Made by a program: the position numbers and the translations under genes. A DNA stretch of 64,000 nt from Tillandsia leiboldiana. Its lineage: Eukaryota; Streptophyta; Magnoliopsida; Poales; Bromeliaceae. The stretch covers positions 51,268,998-51,332,997 of the forward strand of contig CM055066.1 of assembly GCA_029204045.2 (NCBI GenBank), read 5' to 3'. Shown in pieces: positions 10,246-23,200 of this stretch (its first letter is position 1; the number at the start of each line of letters is the position of its first letter). The notes under the pieces were generated by a model, which saw only the letters and a list, made by a program, of their open reading frames with translations, did no database searches and was not told the DNA's origin.

Positions 10246-10474
10246 CGCTCCCCCAAAACGAGGATCCCTCGAGGTGATGATCGGATCTCGCCGGATCCTC
10301 GCCGGAGCCGATCGGATCCGGCGACCACAGCCCCCTATCTCCTCGTCGGAGCTCGATTCGTCGCCCTCGAGAGCGAGAGCGAGGAAACCCTAGAGAGAGA
10401 AAGGAGCGTGAGAGGAAACCCTAAGAGAGAGAGAGGAGAAGCGTTTGACACGGCGGAGACGAAGGGAAAGAGGT

Positions 10475-10484
10475 GATGACGTGG
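10475..10484 (-). promoter_or_regulatory. Candidate unfolded-protein-response element upstream of SAR1
   Basis: On the gene strand this reads CCACGTCATC, identical to the core of the plant pUPRE known from bZIP28/bZIP60 targets. It lies about 230 bp upstream of the SAR1 start codon. Secretory-pathway genes are known to be induced through such sites; its use here is inference. Confidence 0.4.
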
Positions 10485-10502
10485 CCGTTCAACAGCGACT
10501 AA

Positions 10503-10504
<2 letters not shown>

Positions 10505-10557
<53 letters not shown>
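10505..10557. repeat. (TA)n microsatellite
   Basis: Uninterrupted TA repeats about 260 bp upstream of the SAR1 start codon. Confidence 0.95.
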
Positions 10558-10563
<6 letters not shown>

Positions 10564-10665
10564 TATAATTAATATTATTATATTTTATATAATAATTTTA
10601 ATAATATTGATATAATAATATAGCAAAATTTAAGTGGGTGAGCTGGAAATGTATATGTGTGTGAA

Positions 10666-11137
10666 TAGGGATGCAAATGGATACGGGTTAGTGGAGCATT
10701 TGATCCATTTTGGAATGACGTGATAAATGAGAATAAAAATATAAAAAAATGTAATTCGTTTCGGATCCCTCTGATTTAAGAACTAATGCCCCAAGTAGTC
10801 TCATTCAAGAAAAATATTTCCCATCTAGCCTTTTTTTTAAAAAATTTCCCAAACTAGCCTCATTTCTATGGATTAGAAAAAAAATAATAATTAAAGTGGG
10901 TGAAGGAGAGAGAAAAAAAGAGAAAGTGGGTGAAGGAGAGAGAAAAAAATAATTTTTTTTTTCTTAATTAAAGTGTAAATACTCTTAATTATTATTTTTT
11001 TTTCTAATCCATAAAAATGAGGCTAGTTTGGAAAAATTTTTAAAAAGAAGGCTAGATGGAGAATTTTTTTCTTGAATGAGGCTATCTGGGGCATTAGTTT
11101 CCGATTAGATCGGATAAGTTTAATTTGCACCTACGAG
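10666..11137. mobile_element. Remnant of an older AGGGATGCAAA-type MITE, interrupted twice
   Basis: TAGGGATGCAAATGGATACGG at 10666 matches the left end of the MITE at 6895. The following sequence is split by the foldback element at 10782-11098 and by the hAT/MULE nest at 11138-19489, and seems to resume at 19490. The other terminus was not identified. Confidence 0.4.
10782..11098. mobile_element. Foldback (long inverted repeat) element, about 317 bp
   Basis: The left arm starts ACTAATGCCCCAAG at 10782 and the right arm ends CTGGGGCATTAGT at 11098. The arms are about 110 bp each and pair along almost their whole length. The loop holds two copies of an AAAGTGGGTGAAGGAGAGAG unit (about 10899-10948). 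No coding capacity. The family is not certain. Confidence 0.8.
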
Positions 11138-11598
11138 TAGGGGTGTCAACGAGCCGAACACGAGCGAGCTGGGGTCGGCTCGTGTTCGGCTCGTTTAATA
11201 AACGAGCCGAACACGAGCTGGCTCGTTTAAATATCGAGCTGAAAAATTCGGCTCGTGTTCGGCTCGTTTATTAACGAGCCGAACACGAGCTGGCTCGCGA
11301 ACAACAAATTTGATTTTCATTCCTACTATTAGGTGTAAAGTTGAAAAAAAATTTAAAAATTAAAATTTTAATCTAATAATTAAAATTCTTAAAAAATTAA
11401 TAGCCTAAAATCTAAATAGTAAACTTTATATATGGGCTTTTTTTGAAAATGACCCTATCAAAATTTAAATTTTAAAAATGGCCCTGCAAAATTTAAATTT
11501 GCAAAAATGGCCCTCTTCTTGCCACGTCAGCGGCCACGTCAGCCCGGTCCGCCACGTCAGCGAGCCACAGCCGCGGGTGTGCCCGGTGCGTTTTAGTG

Positions 11599-11793
11599 AA
11601 ACACGCAGGCTGAGCCTGCGTGTTTAGAACACGCAGGCTCAGCCTGCGTGTTCTAAACACGCAGACTTAGTCTGCGTGTTCTAAACACGCAGGCTCGGCC
11701 TGCGTGTTCTAAACACGCAGGCTGAGTCTGCGTGTTCTAAACACGCAGGCTCAGTCTGCGTGTTCTAAACACGCAGGTTGACCCTGCGTGTTC
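11599..11793. repeat. Palindrome array in the left MULE end (seven units)
   Basis: Each unit is a self-complementary block of the form AACACGCAGGCTGAGCCTGCG plus TGTT, with spacer TCTA or TAGA. The central bases vary, often in a compensated way. Seven units lie here and five in the right end. Each could form a hairpin in single-stranded DNA or RNA. Confidence 0.9.
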
Positions 11794-12329
11794 TTCACTC
11801 CACTACCAGGGTGCTCAATTCTTGCGCCGCGAACTCACTTTTCACCCCGGGAGCTTCCGCCAAAGTCTGAAACCACCCGAACCACACTGTAAATATAAAA
11901 TACACATGATGCAAGAATTTTTAATTTTTTCTGTAAATACCTGGGGAGTCAATGCTCGATGTAGAATACTGGTGGATTTTTTTATTTTAAAAGCTAACAA
12001 TGAATCTTTGTGTTTAACTAGTGCAAAACGAAAATCAAATGCAGTGTCTAATATTCTATTTCATCAGGATCTTGAAAATTTAAAAGCAACAATTTTGAAA
12101 ACAAGAACAGTAATTATGCTAAAAGGTGGACAATCATTCAAGAGCTCATCAAAAAATTAAGTAAACAATCTCTTCACAATCACCAAAGCTTTAAACAAAT
12201 AATAAATGCAAAGCATATACATAGTGAGCATTTTTTTTAAAAAAAGAAAGGAATGAATAAGAGGAATTATAAATATTACATTGAACAATTATTACAGTAA
12301 GTTTCAACATTTCAAAGAAAAAGCAAAAT

Positions 12330-12640
12330 ACATGATTACGAACACAACACAACAACACAACAATACAATAAAGCATAACAAAGCACAACCCAATCACAAC
12401 ACATTACATCACATCGCAGAACATCGCACAACATCACAACAACACAACACAACATCACAACAACACAATAGCACTTCACATCACATCACAACACGTTTCA
12501 TCACATCACATCACATCACATCACATCACATCACATCACATCACATCACATCACATCACATCGTAGAACATCGCACAACACAGCATCACAACAACACATC
12601 ATATCACATCACATCGCACAACACAACAACACAACAACAA
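12330..12640. repeat. Low-complexity CACAACA / (CATCA)n tract
   Basis: A run of pentanucleotide ATCAC repeats (purest at about 12475-12560) within a longer ACA-rich stretch, 3' of the PMD gene. Open frames through it are low-complexity artefacts. Confidence 0.9.
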
Positions 12641-12693
12641 CCCAGCTCATCACAACAAAATAATAGAAATGTAACAATATATAACAATATACA

Positions 12694-14869
12694 CTAATCA
12701 AAAGGCTCTATACGGTCCAATTGGTCCAACTGTGAAATAGCCGTGCCCTCTGGCTGTGAAGGACCTGAAGATGATGGCTGATCAGTCTGGGAGGACTGTC
12801 GGTGCCGTGCTCGCCTAAAATAAAAAAGATCAGGTCCTCGTTGACGATGACCAAGTGGTACGTACCCCGATGGTGGCGTAATATCTGATGGTTCATGCCC
12901 CGACGTCGATGCTCCACCATGGTATGCTGGCTGTGTCCCCGATGGACTAGGTGATGGTGCATGCCCCGACGTCGATGCTCCACCATGATCCGCTGGGCGT
13001 GGTGTAGTATATGGTATTGTCTGTAAAGTCAGTAAACCTTCCTCCACCTTAGCAGCACCACCTGTCAGAATGTCGAAAGGTGCTCCAATATGTGAAAGCT
13101 GGGGTAGTACACTTCTGATCGTATATTCTGTTTGTTGAAGAAGATCGACCTGAAATGAAAACAGTATCACAATAATTATATATTGGAAATGAAATTAATT
13201 AGTAAATGAAATTAATTAGTATATCATACCAAAAATCTCTCGCGATGTCCATGGGGCTCATATGCAAGGGGGGGACGCTGTCCTGGAGTAGATATCCACC
13301 GCCTGGTGATACTCCAATACCACTGCATGTAGATAGAAGCGGAGCGTATATAATCGGGATCTACATGGGGGTCCACCTCTACTATATGCTGCAGTCGATT
13401 GTCCCAATCCTGAATATGTATGGCATGAAATGCCGCCCAGTTCTCATCCGGTCTACCTTGTGAAGTGATGCGAGGTAGAGCATGTACTGCGTCGGGTATA
13501 TGCTGTCGAAATCCAAAATGACGAAGTACCCGATCCGGAAGATGTAGCTCAATAATATAAAAGCATACTAGGGTCGTCCGTGATCGCCATACCGGAGACC
13601 CCAGTAGACAAAAAGGTGGAAGTGACCCTAGTATATCATCTGTATATGGACTCCATATAATCTATTGTGAAAAGTAAATGATTAGTAACTTGTATAAAAA
13701 AAAATTATGTGAATAAAAATTTATGATAATTAACTCATGTACCTGAGACTCCAACTGGCAATCAAGCTGATCGCGATAAAACTCAATGTCGGCCGTCCTG
13801 ACATTGTCTCGAAAAGCTAACCTATTATTCCACCTGTTTCACATATAATATATTAGTAATGATAATATAAAACACAGAAACCTTAAAATTTAATACATAC
13901 CTGCAACCTAGTGGCAGATCAATAAGATCAAACTGCGGTCCGACTATCTCAGGTCGTCCAATGTGCAGATGATCCCATGCCCAAATCTACATATTAAGCT
14001 ACTTAGAAATAATAAATGAATTTCATGAATGAAATTACTAGTAAAGGAATGTACCTGAAGTAATGTGGCAAAACAGCAACACACCGCTTTCCCCCTCATG
14101 CAAGCATTTGCTAATGCTCGATAGAGATGAGCTAGCGTCGCCGCACCCCATGCCAAGGCACCACAAGCATCAAAATCCTCTAATAGAGGCAACCACCTTA
14201 AATGTACTCTAGTTCTGCTTGGGTTTGGCATTAGGCTACAACCTATCTGAAACAGAATATACGCTCTGGCTGTAGCCTGTATCACTGCGGGATGTGCATC
14301 TACGGGGATGTCGTGAAACTACTGATACAACCATTCAAGTCTGATCTCTCCGCCTCTGATATTTGCAGGAAGCACCCCAAGCAAGAGCTCACACAGCGCC
14401 CCCCACTGATACGAGCCTAGTCCGGTCACCGCCCCCCCATCAATGCGGAGTCCAGTAATGACAGCCACATCCATCAATGTGACCGTCATCTCTCCATGTC
14501 TCAAGTGAAAGGACTGCATCTCCCTCCGCCACCGCTCCACTAAGGATCCTAACAAAGCCTGATCGAGCATGACGCGCCTCAACCGTGATACATAATAGAA
14601 TCCTGCACGTCGCAGTAGCTCCAATACTGCAGGATGCTCCATCTGCCAGCGGTTCAGTGTGCGACTATGCTCCACAAATTCAACTGGAGAATAATCCTGC
14701 AATAATATAAAATTCACATAATATTAGTACATGAAATTTCAAAGAAATAAAAAAGTTAATTTAAAAAAGAGTTATATATAACCTCATCTCGAATGCAAGT
14801 ACATCTGTGGTGAGTCTGATCTGTCAATACAGATCCATCAATCGGTCCTGCCTCATCGTGATCGTTCAT
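12694..14869 (-). pseudogene. Plant mobile domain (PMD) protein of the MULE, one in-frame stop
   Basis: PMD proteins (MAIN/MAIL family and transposon relatives, also linked to PP7-like phosphatases) are partly host proteins and partly transposon-borne; their molecular role in transposons is unknown. Exons (minus): 14783-14869, 14055-14696, 13901-13986, 13743-13833, 13230-13661, 12694-13149, all GT-AG with matching phases. The joined frame is 598 codons. The core shows the family pattern: a VMLDQALLGSLVERWR-like start, TLMDVAVITGLRIDG, an HLRWLPLLEDFD segment, WAWDH, and ITRRW near the end. The C-terminal part is Pro/Ser/Gly-rich with a repeated GGASTSGH. Codon 155 is TAG (14319-14321) in the middle of exon 2, where the same frame continues undisturbed afterwards. 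The product would be cut before most of the domain, unless read through or reinitiated. The start codon is 97 bp after the transposase stop. Confidence 0.85.
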
Positions 14870-14966
14870 CTGTAATAATACGAATAAATAAATAAACAAA
14901 TTATAATATGCGTGAAGTATTGTAATTTAATTAAAATAATCGACAACAAACAAGATATGAAACTAA

Positions 14967-17793
14967 TCAACCTAAACGACGACGTCTTCCGGTCCTTCTT
15001 TGTTGATTTTCAGGACATGTGCTTTTATAATGGCCGGGTTGTTTACACATACTACACTTGCTCCTACTACTTCCCGCGCCTTCATCCATAATATTGCGAA
15101 TGCGCGTAGATTTGGGTCGTCCTTTCTTTCTTCGCGCGTGTGGTGGAAGTAAAGGTGTGTCATATGACTCAACCCAATAACGCCGATCGGGGACCGGATG
15201 GAACTGTAGTGAGTATGTATCTCGAAAGGAATCAGTAGTATACCAAGGGGAGCATAGACTATTATAATCTATGTTCATGTTTGACGAACTACAACAAGCT
15301 AATATATGTGAACAAGGTATTCCTGTTAGTTGCAAACACAAACATGAACATGTAGAATTTGCTCCATTGATAATGACTTGGTATTGCAAATCTCTTCCAG
15401 TTAGAACTTCAAATTCTTGATATCCATATCGCCTAACTGTATGTGCTCTAGCCACTAACATTCGGCTATTAATAGTTTTATCCACATCCGATACAAATGG
15501 AGTTAACATTGCTGCTCCCTCTTGACGATGAGTTAGAAAGTACTCAACCACTCGATGTAATGTTGCCATTACAAAAGCGGTAATTGGTAAGCCACGAACT
15601 CCCCTCAAGACTCCATTTAAACTTTCAGAACGGTTGGTAGTCATAATGCCGAATCGTCGACCACCATCGAAAGCCTTAGCCCAATATGTCCTATCGGCAT
15701 GAAGTCTGTCAACCCATTGCCAAGCATCCTCATCCATTGCTCTCAATTCATCCTTTAATATGTTATATTCTCGTTCTTCTGAGGCACTCCCAATGGCATA
15801 AAATTTTTTAAGTAGGTGTTTTGCTTTGAAATGAATATTCATATTAGCTTTCATGTGTCGTAAACACCATCGATGAGCATGTCCTTCTGAACGTGGGAAT
15901 ACAAGTGCAACAAGGTTCGCAAGTCCTTTAAAGCGATCAGAAATTAATGTAAGAACTCGAGCTCGTGTTATGTACCTCCGTAGACAAATTAAAAACCACT
16001 CCCAACTCGAGCTATTCTCCTCCTCGCATATTGCGAATGCTAGTGGGTACAAACCACCATTGCCATCAACACCTGTGGCAATTAATGCATGGCCTCCATA
16101 TTTTCCATACAAGTGCGTGGCATCGATACTAAGTATTGGCCGGCAAAATGACCAACCAAGAATCGAGGGTCCAAAAGCCCAGAAGGCGCGTGCAAACATT
16201 CTTGAATTACTCGTCACACTTATAGTTTCAATCTTGGTAATAGTTTCGGGATTTGTTGTTTCCAACATTGAGAAATATCGAGGAAGGTCACAATATGATT
16301 GCTCCCAACTACCGTATATAATTTGCAAGGCTTTATTCCGTGCCCGCCAAGCCTTGCTATATGAAATGGTGACGTGAAAATCACTCTGAACTCTGGTTTG
16401 AACTTCTGTAGGGCTCATAGCAAGCCTTGCCTTCACTGTGGGTAGTATATGTTCACATATAAACGAAGATGTACAATTCCTATGCATTGTATTCAAAATA
16501 GGAATCATGCATGTATGTGGTCCCGCATAAGTCTTTACTTTAAAATGTGTTGAACCTTTAGGTCGAGAGGCATGTAATCTCCATGGGCATGAATTGACCA
16601 AACATCTCACAGTATATCTAGTTGTGTTTGATTTAACAACTCTCAGTTGCACATTATGTAGAATGTGCCATCGATCCAAAGCATTCACCAAGGACGTCTT
16701 GTCAGAATATACCCGATCTTTCCATTGATCATCACTCGGAGGACCTTGATAAATGTTTTGATCAACAACGGTTTGGTGAATTACTTCATTGCCCAGTAAA
16801 AAACGCTGTCGGTGATCTTCAAATTCTTCAAATTCTACCGGATCCTCGACATCATCGTTGTTTGCAAATGAATTTTCAATCCATTCAATCCCTTCATCTT
16901 GAATGGCGCATGCGAGAGAATTCAAACCGCCATCATGTCCAACATCAATAGATTGTGGGATACCATCACTATCATCATCTGTTGAGTCCATATCAGTTTC
17001 ACTTACATGCTCATCGTCACTGCTATTTATTTGCTCATTATCACTTTCTATTACTTCCTCATTTTCATTTATATTTCTCAACTCTACATCAGCGACGTGT
17101 CGATTGCTAGATGATGGACCCTCATATAGATTATGATGTATAGTTGATCTGCAATGGTATTTATGATTAACTATTCGAATCTATTGAGATAATATATGTA
17201 ATTAAATCATATAATCACTTACCGCTCATCAACTCCACCGAATAAAGATGGATCCACAGTAATATATGGTAATGATGTACTCACTGGCACATATGGGACT
17301 TCAGACGCTCTGCAAGACTTATACAATGTACATTATCCATTTTCCGCACCTATACTATTAAAGGACAAAGATTGAAATTGAAAATTCCTAAATTTTCATA
17401 CCTTGATGTACGAATTCGTTCAAGATCGACATAATCTCTTTGGTAAACAGAGGTTGGACGGTGACGTGTAGTCAACACTTGCTTCTCTACGTATACTTTC
17501 ATGCAACCATGAAATGGGAAAAAACTCATCACGCCTACAAGGCCATGATCACTTGATATGCCAAATAATTTCCATTCATTAGGTCCCATTGGACATCGAA
17601 CTGTTATGCGTATACGGAACTCCGCTCGATCATAATTAGTGACCTTGTATATTTCTGCTTCGAAATCCCGAAATGTGATGTCGCGGCGAATTCCGATCAG
17701 TTCTTTATAGCCACCAATGTATTGTGGTATATTATTGTTCACGACTAAATTTCCGTCCCAATGAATAGAAAACGGAACACATTCACCAGACAT
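14967..17793 (-). CDS. MULE (MuDR-type) transposase, 886 aa, three exons, apparently intact
   Basis: This is the enzyme that cuts and pastes Mutator-like DNA transposons. Exons (minus): 17402-17793, 17223-17309, 14967-17148; the joined length is 2661 nt with no internal stop. Order of parts: a PB1-like N-terminal domain (about residues 5-130, starting FSIHWDGNLVV), an acidic linker (190-275), a WRKY-GCM1-type zinc finger (C342, C347, H371, C373), the MULE DDE domain with D502 (SIDATHLYG), D564 (LISDR) and probable E668 (NRSESLN), a SWIM zinc finger (C760, C762, C772, H774), then a basic stretch and a CCHC knuckle (C858, C861, H866, C871). All expected catalytic and zinc residues are present. 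With near-identical element ends, this suggests a young, possibly active element. The start was chosen as the ATG that opens the PB1-like domain. Confidence 0.93.
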
Positions 17794-18876
17794 ACTGACG
17801 TACTAAAAATAACAATAAATAATATAACATTCGTCAGTTTGATGACTACTCTAGTTCGACAAATTAAAATCACTATTTTGAGCTTGACAATAAAAGAATT
17901 TATAAACTTTGTTATTTTTAATAATAATCATAGTGAATCACTATCTGTCCTTACAAGTTTATTTTTCAAAATTGTCCTTGCAAGTTTTATTTACTATTTT
18001 TGATGAAAATTTAGTTGTATTATGAAATTATTCATGTTTTGGAACTTGCTATTCATGAAATTAATCATCTAAGGTATTATGAAATTATTCATGTTTTGGA
18101 ACTTGCGAGACCTTTTGGCAATTAGGGCCCAAAAGCTTAACATTTAAAATTCGAATGTTCTAATACAAACTTCAGATATAGTTTATACTTTTAAAAGTAT
18201 ATAAGCCCTTTCTCTTTATATATATATTACACATTAATTTTATATAATTTATTTACATTTTATGCATATATTTTAAAATCTATATTAAAGACTTTCTCTC
18301 TCTACATTAAGCCCTTTCTCTCTCTACATTAGTATTTTAAAATTTACTATATGCACAAACAAATGCATATGATCTATATGCACAAAGCACAATTACACAA
18401 TTACTATATGCACAAATTATATGCACAAAGCACAATTTTGACCTATTATACACAAAGCACAATTACAGATTTAAAAAAAAAAAAACAAAAAAAAGCCCTA
18501 AATTTTGACCTATTATATACACAAAAATTACATGAATGAGGATCATATGATCTATGAAATGCCCTAAATTACATGAATGAGGATCAAAAATTTTGAAATG
18601 CAAGTCATGAATGAGGATCAAAAATTACATGAAATGCCCTAAATTACATGAATGAGGATAAAAAATTACATGAATTTTTGATATAGCAGAGGATCAAAAA
18701 TTACAAGGGAGAGAGTCTGAAGTCGGCCGCCTCTTTCACCTCCGACGACGGCCGGCGGGTGCGGCGGGTGCGGCGGGAGCGGCACGGGAACGAGAGAGAG
18801 AGAGAGAGAGAGAGAGTTTAGGGATGAAGTGAGGAAGGAGGGTCGGGCTCGGCCGCGGGGGGTATAGGGTTTGATT
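17794..18876. other. MULE interior upstream of the transposase, no gene seen
   Basis: AT-rich sequence with several short imperfect repeats: a TTATGAAATTATTCATG motif twice near 18020-18100, TATGCACAAA repeats at 18350-18430, and ACATGAATGAGGATCA repeats at 18530-18660. A GC-rich patch with a GA run follows at 18725-18865. It probably holds the transposase promoter. Nothing else is recognised. Confidence 0.5.
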
Positions 18877-19016
18877 AAACACGCAGGCTCTACCTGCGTG
18901 TTCTAAACACGCAGGTTGAGCCTGCGTGTTTAGAACACGCAGGTTGGGCCTGCGTGTTCTAAACACGCAGGTTGACCCTGCGTGTTTAGAACACGCAGGT
19001 AGAGCCTGCGTGTTTC
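18877..19016. repeat. Palindrome array in the right MULE end (five units)
   Basis: Same AACACGCAGG...CCTGCGTGTT palindromes as at the left end, but five units instead of seven and with different central bases. The array therefore evolves in copy number between the two ends of a single element. Confidence 0.9.
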
Positions 19017-19180
19017 ACTAACTCACCCCCGGCGCACCGCGGCTGTGGCTCGCTGACGTGGCGGACCGGGCTGACGTGGCCGCTGACGTGGCAAGAAGAG
19101 GGCCATTTTTGCAAATTTAAATTTTGCAGGGCCATTTTTAAAAATTTAAATTTTGATAGGGTCATTTTCAAAAAAAAGCC

Positions 19181-19308
<128 letters not shown>

Positions 19309-19497
19309 GAGCTGTTATCGAGCCGAACTCGAACGAGCTGACTCCAACTCGTGTTCGGCTCGTTTATTAAACGAGCTGAAAAATTCGGCTCGTATTCGGC
19401 TCGTTTACTAAACGAGCGATTCGATCTCGAGCTCATTTCGAGCCGAACACGAGCTGGCTCGCGAACAGCGAGCTGGATTGCCACCCCTACCTACGAG

Positions 19498-19734
19498 TAC
19501 CCACAAATTACCTAAGAATTTATGAGCATGAATATTAATTTTTTTATAAAAAAATTATAGACAAAATAAATAAATATTCGTTAAATTATAAATATTTTTG
19601 GTAATTCGAATATCCACACAAAATTGTATATAGAATTTTTTTAAAAAATAAAAAAAATAATAAAAAAAATAATATATATTATTTGTGTTTGAAAAATACA
19701 AAAAAAAGAAAAAAAAAAAATTTACTGGCACCTT
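19498..19734. other. AT-rich spacer before duplication arm A
   Basis: Very AT-rich sequence with A-runs. It probably includes the continuation of the old MITE seen at 10666. No gene seen. Confidence 0.4.
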
Positions 19735-20200
19735 TGTAACTAATGTTTAAAATCGAACAGCAAAAAAAAAAAAAAAAAAAAAAAGTTTAGATACCAAACT
19801 AAAAAAAGAAAAAGGTTAGGGACCAAGGTGCAATACTTACCTAACGAGAATTTAAATAGCAGAAATCTAATTGAAACAAAATGTAAAGAATAGGGACGAA
19901 ATAGTAAAAAATAGAGGTTACGTACCAAAATAAAAAAGGGAAAAAGGTTAGGGCCCAATGTGCAATGTGCAATATGCAAAGGGAAAATGCTACTTGTATA
20001 ACTACAATGTCAATCTCGTAAATAAAACAAACTCCAAGCCCCTTAATTCGCCTCTCGTCGTTCCCGGAAAAATTTCCCGCGCAAAATCCCTCGCAAGAAC
20101 CCTAGAACCCATCTAGGGCTCTCGAATTCCTCGATCAAAAAAGTTTTTTTTTTTCCTTAATTTTTCTTTTTTTGTTTGGTTGATTTGAAAGCGGAGCTCG

Positions 20201-23200
20201 ATGGGCGGTCCGAAGAACGCCTCGAATTTTCCCCTCACTTACATGCCGGTCGATTTCTTTCTCCTGTTCTTCGTGCTTCGAATTTTGGCTAAATTTTGAA
20301 GCTATTGCTATACTGCTTTGTGATTCAAGAGATTCTTTGGCGTTTCTTTGACCTAGCTGTAGAGGCGATTACATGAAATGGAGCTGAGGTCGCTTTAGAA
20401 TCTAAATCGTTAGATCTACGTTGTTCTTGGATTCATAATCAGATGTTGTTGCTTTATATGTTTGGGGTTTTGAGATGCGAGGACATGGAAAGGAGCTGAG
20501 ATTGTTGGTGAATCTTTAGCTATTGTGTTTGATTCAATCATCAGTTTTAATGATTATAATATTTTTATTTATCTTCTTTTTTTTGGGTGTAACATTTTTA
20601 TGATGCAAGAAAATTACAAAACAATTATCGAGTTGATGTTATTTTAGAGCAATTTGAGCAGCGTATTTACCGTTCAATGAGTTGCAGGATTGCCCAATCC
20701 ATCACCTTTCCTGGAGAAACAGAGAAAATGAATCAACTAAAACAAAATTTAAAAGTTAATTATACAAACAATTAGTTAGAACTTAGAACAGGACATGCAT
20801 TTCTGGTACAAGGGAATCAGTAACACCGCATACTTTTAACCAAGGATTTAAGTGTCTGTCGGCACAGGCCGTATCTACAGTGCTGTATCGTACCAGCAAG
20901 ATATCGGCACAATATAGCCTCCGTGTCGATGACACAACTCAAAACTCTCTTTTCTTTAAACTAGTAAGCAATTTTCTAAATAAAGTTCAAAAGATTTGAT
21001 AAAGACATATAATAAGCAATTAGAATATTTTGTTGCTAAAGAAAATACATATTTCATGTCATTATGTGTCGGCACGCATGTATTTTTTGTGACCGGCATG
21101 CATCGGCATGTTTTCAGCACGATCCCGTGCCACAACACTTAAATTCTTGCTTTGAACATCTGCTTATAGCGTTCCTTTTTGTCGAATCTTAGATGTATTG
21201 TACTTATATGCATTCTATAGTGTGGAGGTATTAAGATGTCCTAACCGTCGTGCAGACGGTAGTGTTGGTAATCAATCCTGAGCAGTTTAAATGTTCAAGT
21301 GGCAAAGATTGTCTTGCAACAGGCTTCAACAAGCAACTCTTGCTGAGAAAAGGATGCTATTTTATGTTAATTCGGATTGTTGGTTTTTACAGTTATGAAA
21401 TTGATGTAGACCCTTTGGAAGAATCAGTCGGGATAAGTTTATGGGGGTGATAATTTATAGAAGAAATTCATATAATTGTTGACCTGTTTGAATATGTTCC
21501 AGCAAGTGAAGGTATACCGCTCCACAATGAAAGGCAGATGGAATTTACAGGGAGTGGGACATGTTTTTATGGAAAATCTTGAGGTCAAGCTTTTTTTACT
21601 GTTATCTCTGTAGTTGTATTTAGATTGTAGCCACGCTTTGTCTTCTATCTTTATTGATCTTCCACCTTAGCTCTCATCAAATAAAGTTATTTGTTTCTTT
21701 TAAACATTGTGTACTGTTAAGTTGTCATTGGTGCTGCTTAATTTTTCAGAAATTTGAGAAGTTTATTTTACGAAATCTTAATATCAGCAATTTACTTATG
21801 GCTTGAAATACAGATATATCTGAATTGTTAATGATGTAAAAAACCAAGAACCATGCTAGTTTTATTTAGAAATCGTATGATTTTGGAATGTAAAGTATCT
21901 ATTTTAATATTTATATTATACTAAAGTATTGTCCTTGTTCCTGGTGGTTCACCATTTGGAGCAACACTACATGACAAACTTTAAAAGCTGAGCCTCTTAT
22001 GAATCAAAAGTAACCAATAGTAAATCATATCATTATTTAGTTAATTAGTCCAATTGAAATTAAGAAAGTAACATCAGATTGAAGTGAGCTACATAATCTA
22101 ATCTACTATGGTTTATTGTAACCAAAAGTAAATCAAAATATTTTCTATTTATAGTTTTATACTAATCCAAATAATTTAATTATCTAATCCAAAATTATCG
22201 GTGGGTATTAGTTTGCTGTTTAAATCAACCTTTTTAAGAAAACTAGCATGTGCCCAGATAGTATAGTTCATTGCTTTATAAGCTTGCTGTGCACCTTGAT
22301 TATCCTCAATCTTTGTAGCTAAAGAAAAAAGGTTATGTCAACATGTAGCCATCTGTTTTTTGAGATTGTTCAATATTGCCGCAAAATGTAATTCATACAA
22401 GATTGCAAAGGCTCAAAAATCTATGGTAAGATCTTGATGTCTGTCATATGAAAATTCAAAATTTTCATCATACTGAAACCACGTCGTATTACTGTAGCAT
22501 TATTTTCATGTGATTTCAATACTAAAGTATATTCTGTCCTTTTTCTTGCGGGAGAAATAACAACACAATTTTGGTGATAATACATTTGTTCATTTCCTTC
22601 TGGCCATGTACCTTCTTATTGAATTGTGCTGAGTGGCCTTATAGATTATATACACATTTGTCAAATCTCTTCTCACTATCAACTGCTCATCAGAAATTTC
22701 TATAGATAATTGTTCAGTTGGATTTCCCTGCCATCTTTGCACTAGTCTATTATATGTATTTCTATGAGGAAAAAGCCCCAGACAACCCTAAACTTTGCTT
22801 CAATTACCAATCACTGTCTGAAAAGTATGAGAAGTTGAACTTCACTATGTGAACAATCTATTTGTTTCAATCAACTACTTAGCCGACCTGAACTGTTGTC
22901 CAAGTTTTCTAGTATGTAATTCATACACTTTGGATACCATCTAGCGGCCATCTCGTTATCAAAGCTTGATTCTAGCAATAAGCATTTTTAGGTACATTCG
23001 AGTGGATCTCCATTTTCCTCAATGCTGAAGTATTAAAGAGCTCCTGTTCTGTATCCTTGCGCATTTTGTGATTCTATTAATCTCTTAGACGTCAATGAGC
23101 TTGATTAGCACTACACAATAAATTATGACAGTGTGAATGCCACAGTGTATTTCCTATCCTACAGTTCTCATGCTTTACATCTATTTTGTTTTTCATTCTT

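Noticed and set aside
11599..11793. CRISPR-like repeat-spacer array
   Set aside because: The repeats are palindromes with almost no spacer, sit in the end of a plant MULE, and the genome is eukaryotic.
12281..12697. 138-codon His/Thr-rich frame
   Set aside because: It is a translation of the CACAACA / ATCAC repeat tract.
15970..16377. 135-codon plus-strand frame within the transposase
   Set aside because: Antisense shadow of the MULE DDE domain.
21250..21450. 66-codon open frame, identical in both PP4R3 arms (also 44454-44654)
   Set aside because: It lies inside intron 1, has no known domain, and its identity between arms is no greater than that of the surrounding intron, as expected from a recent duplication.
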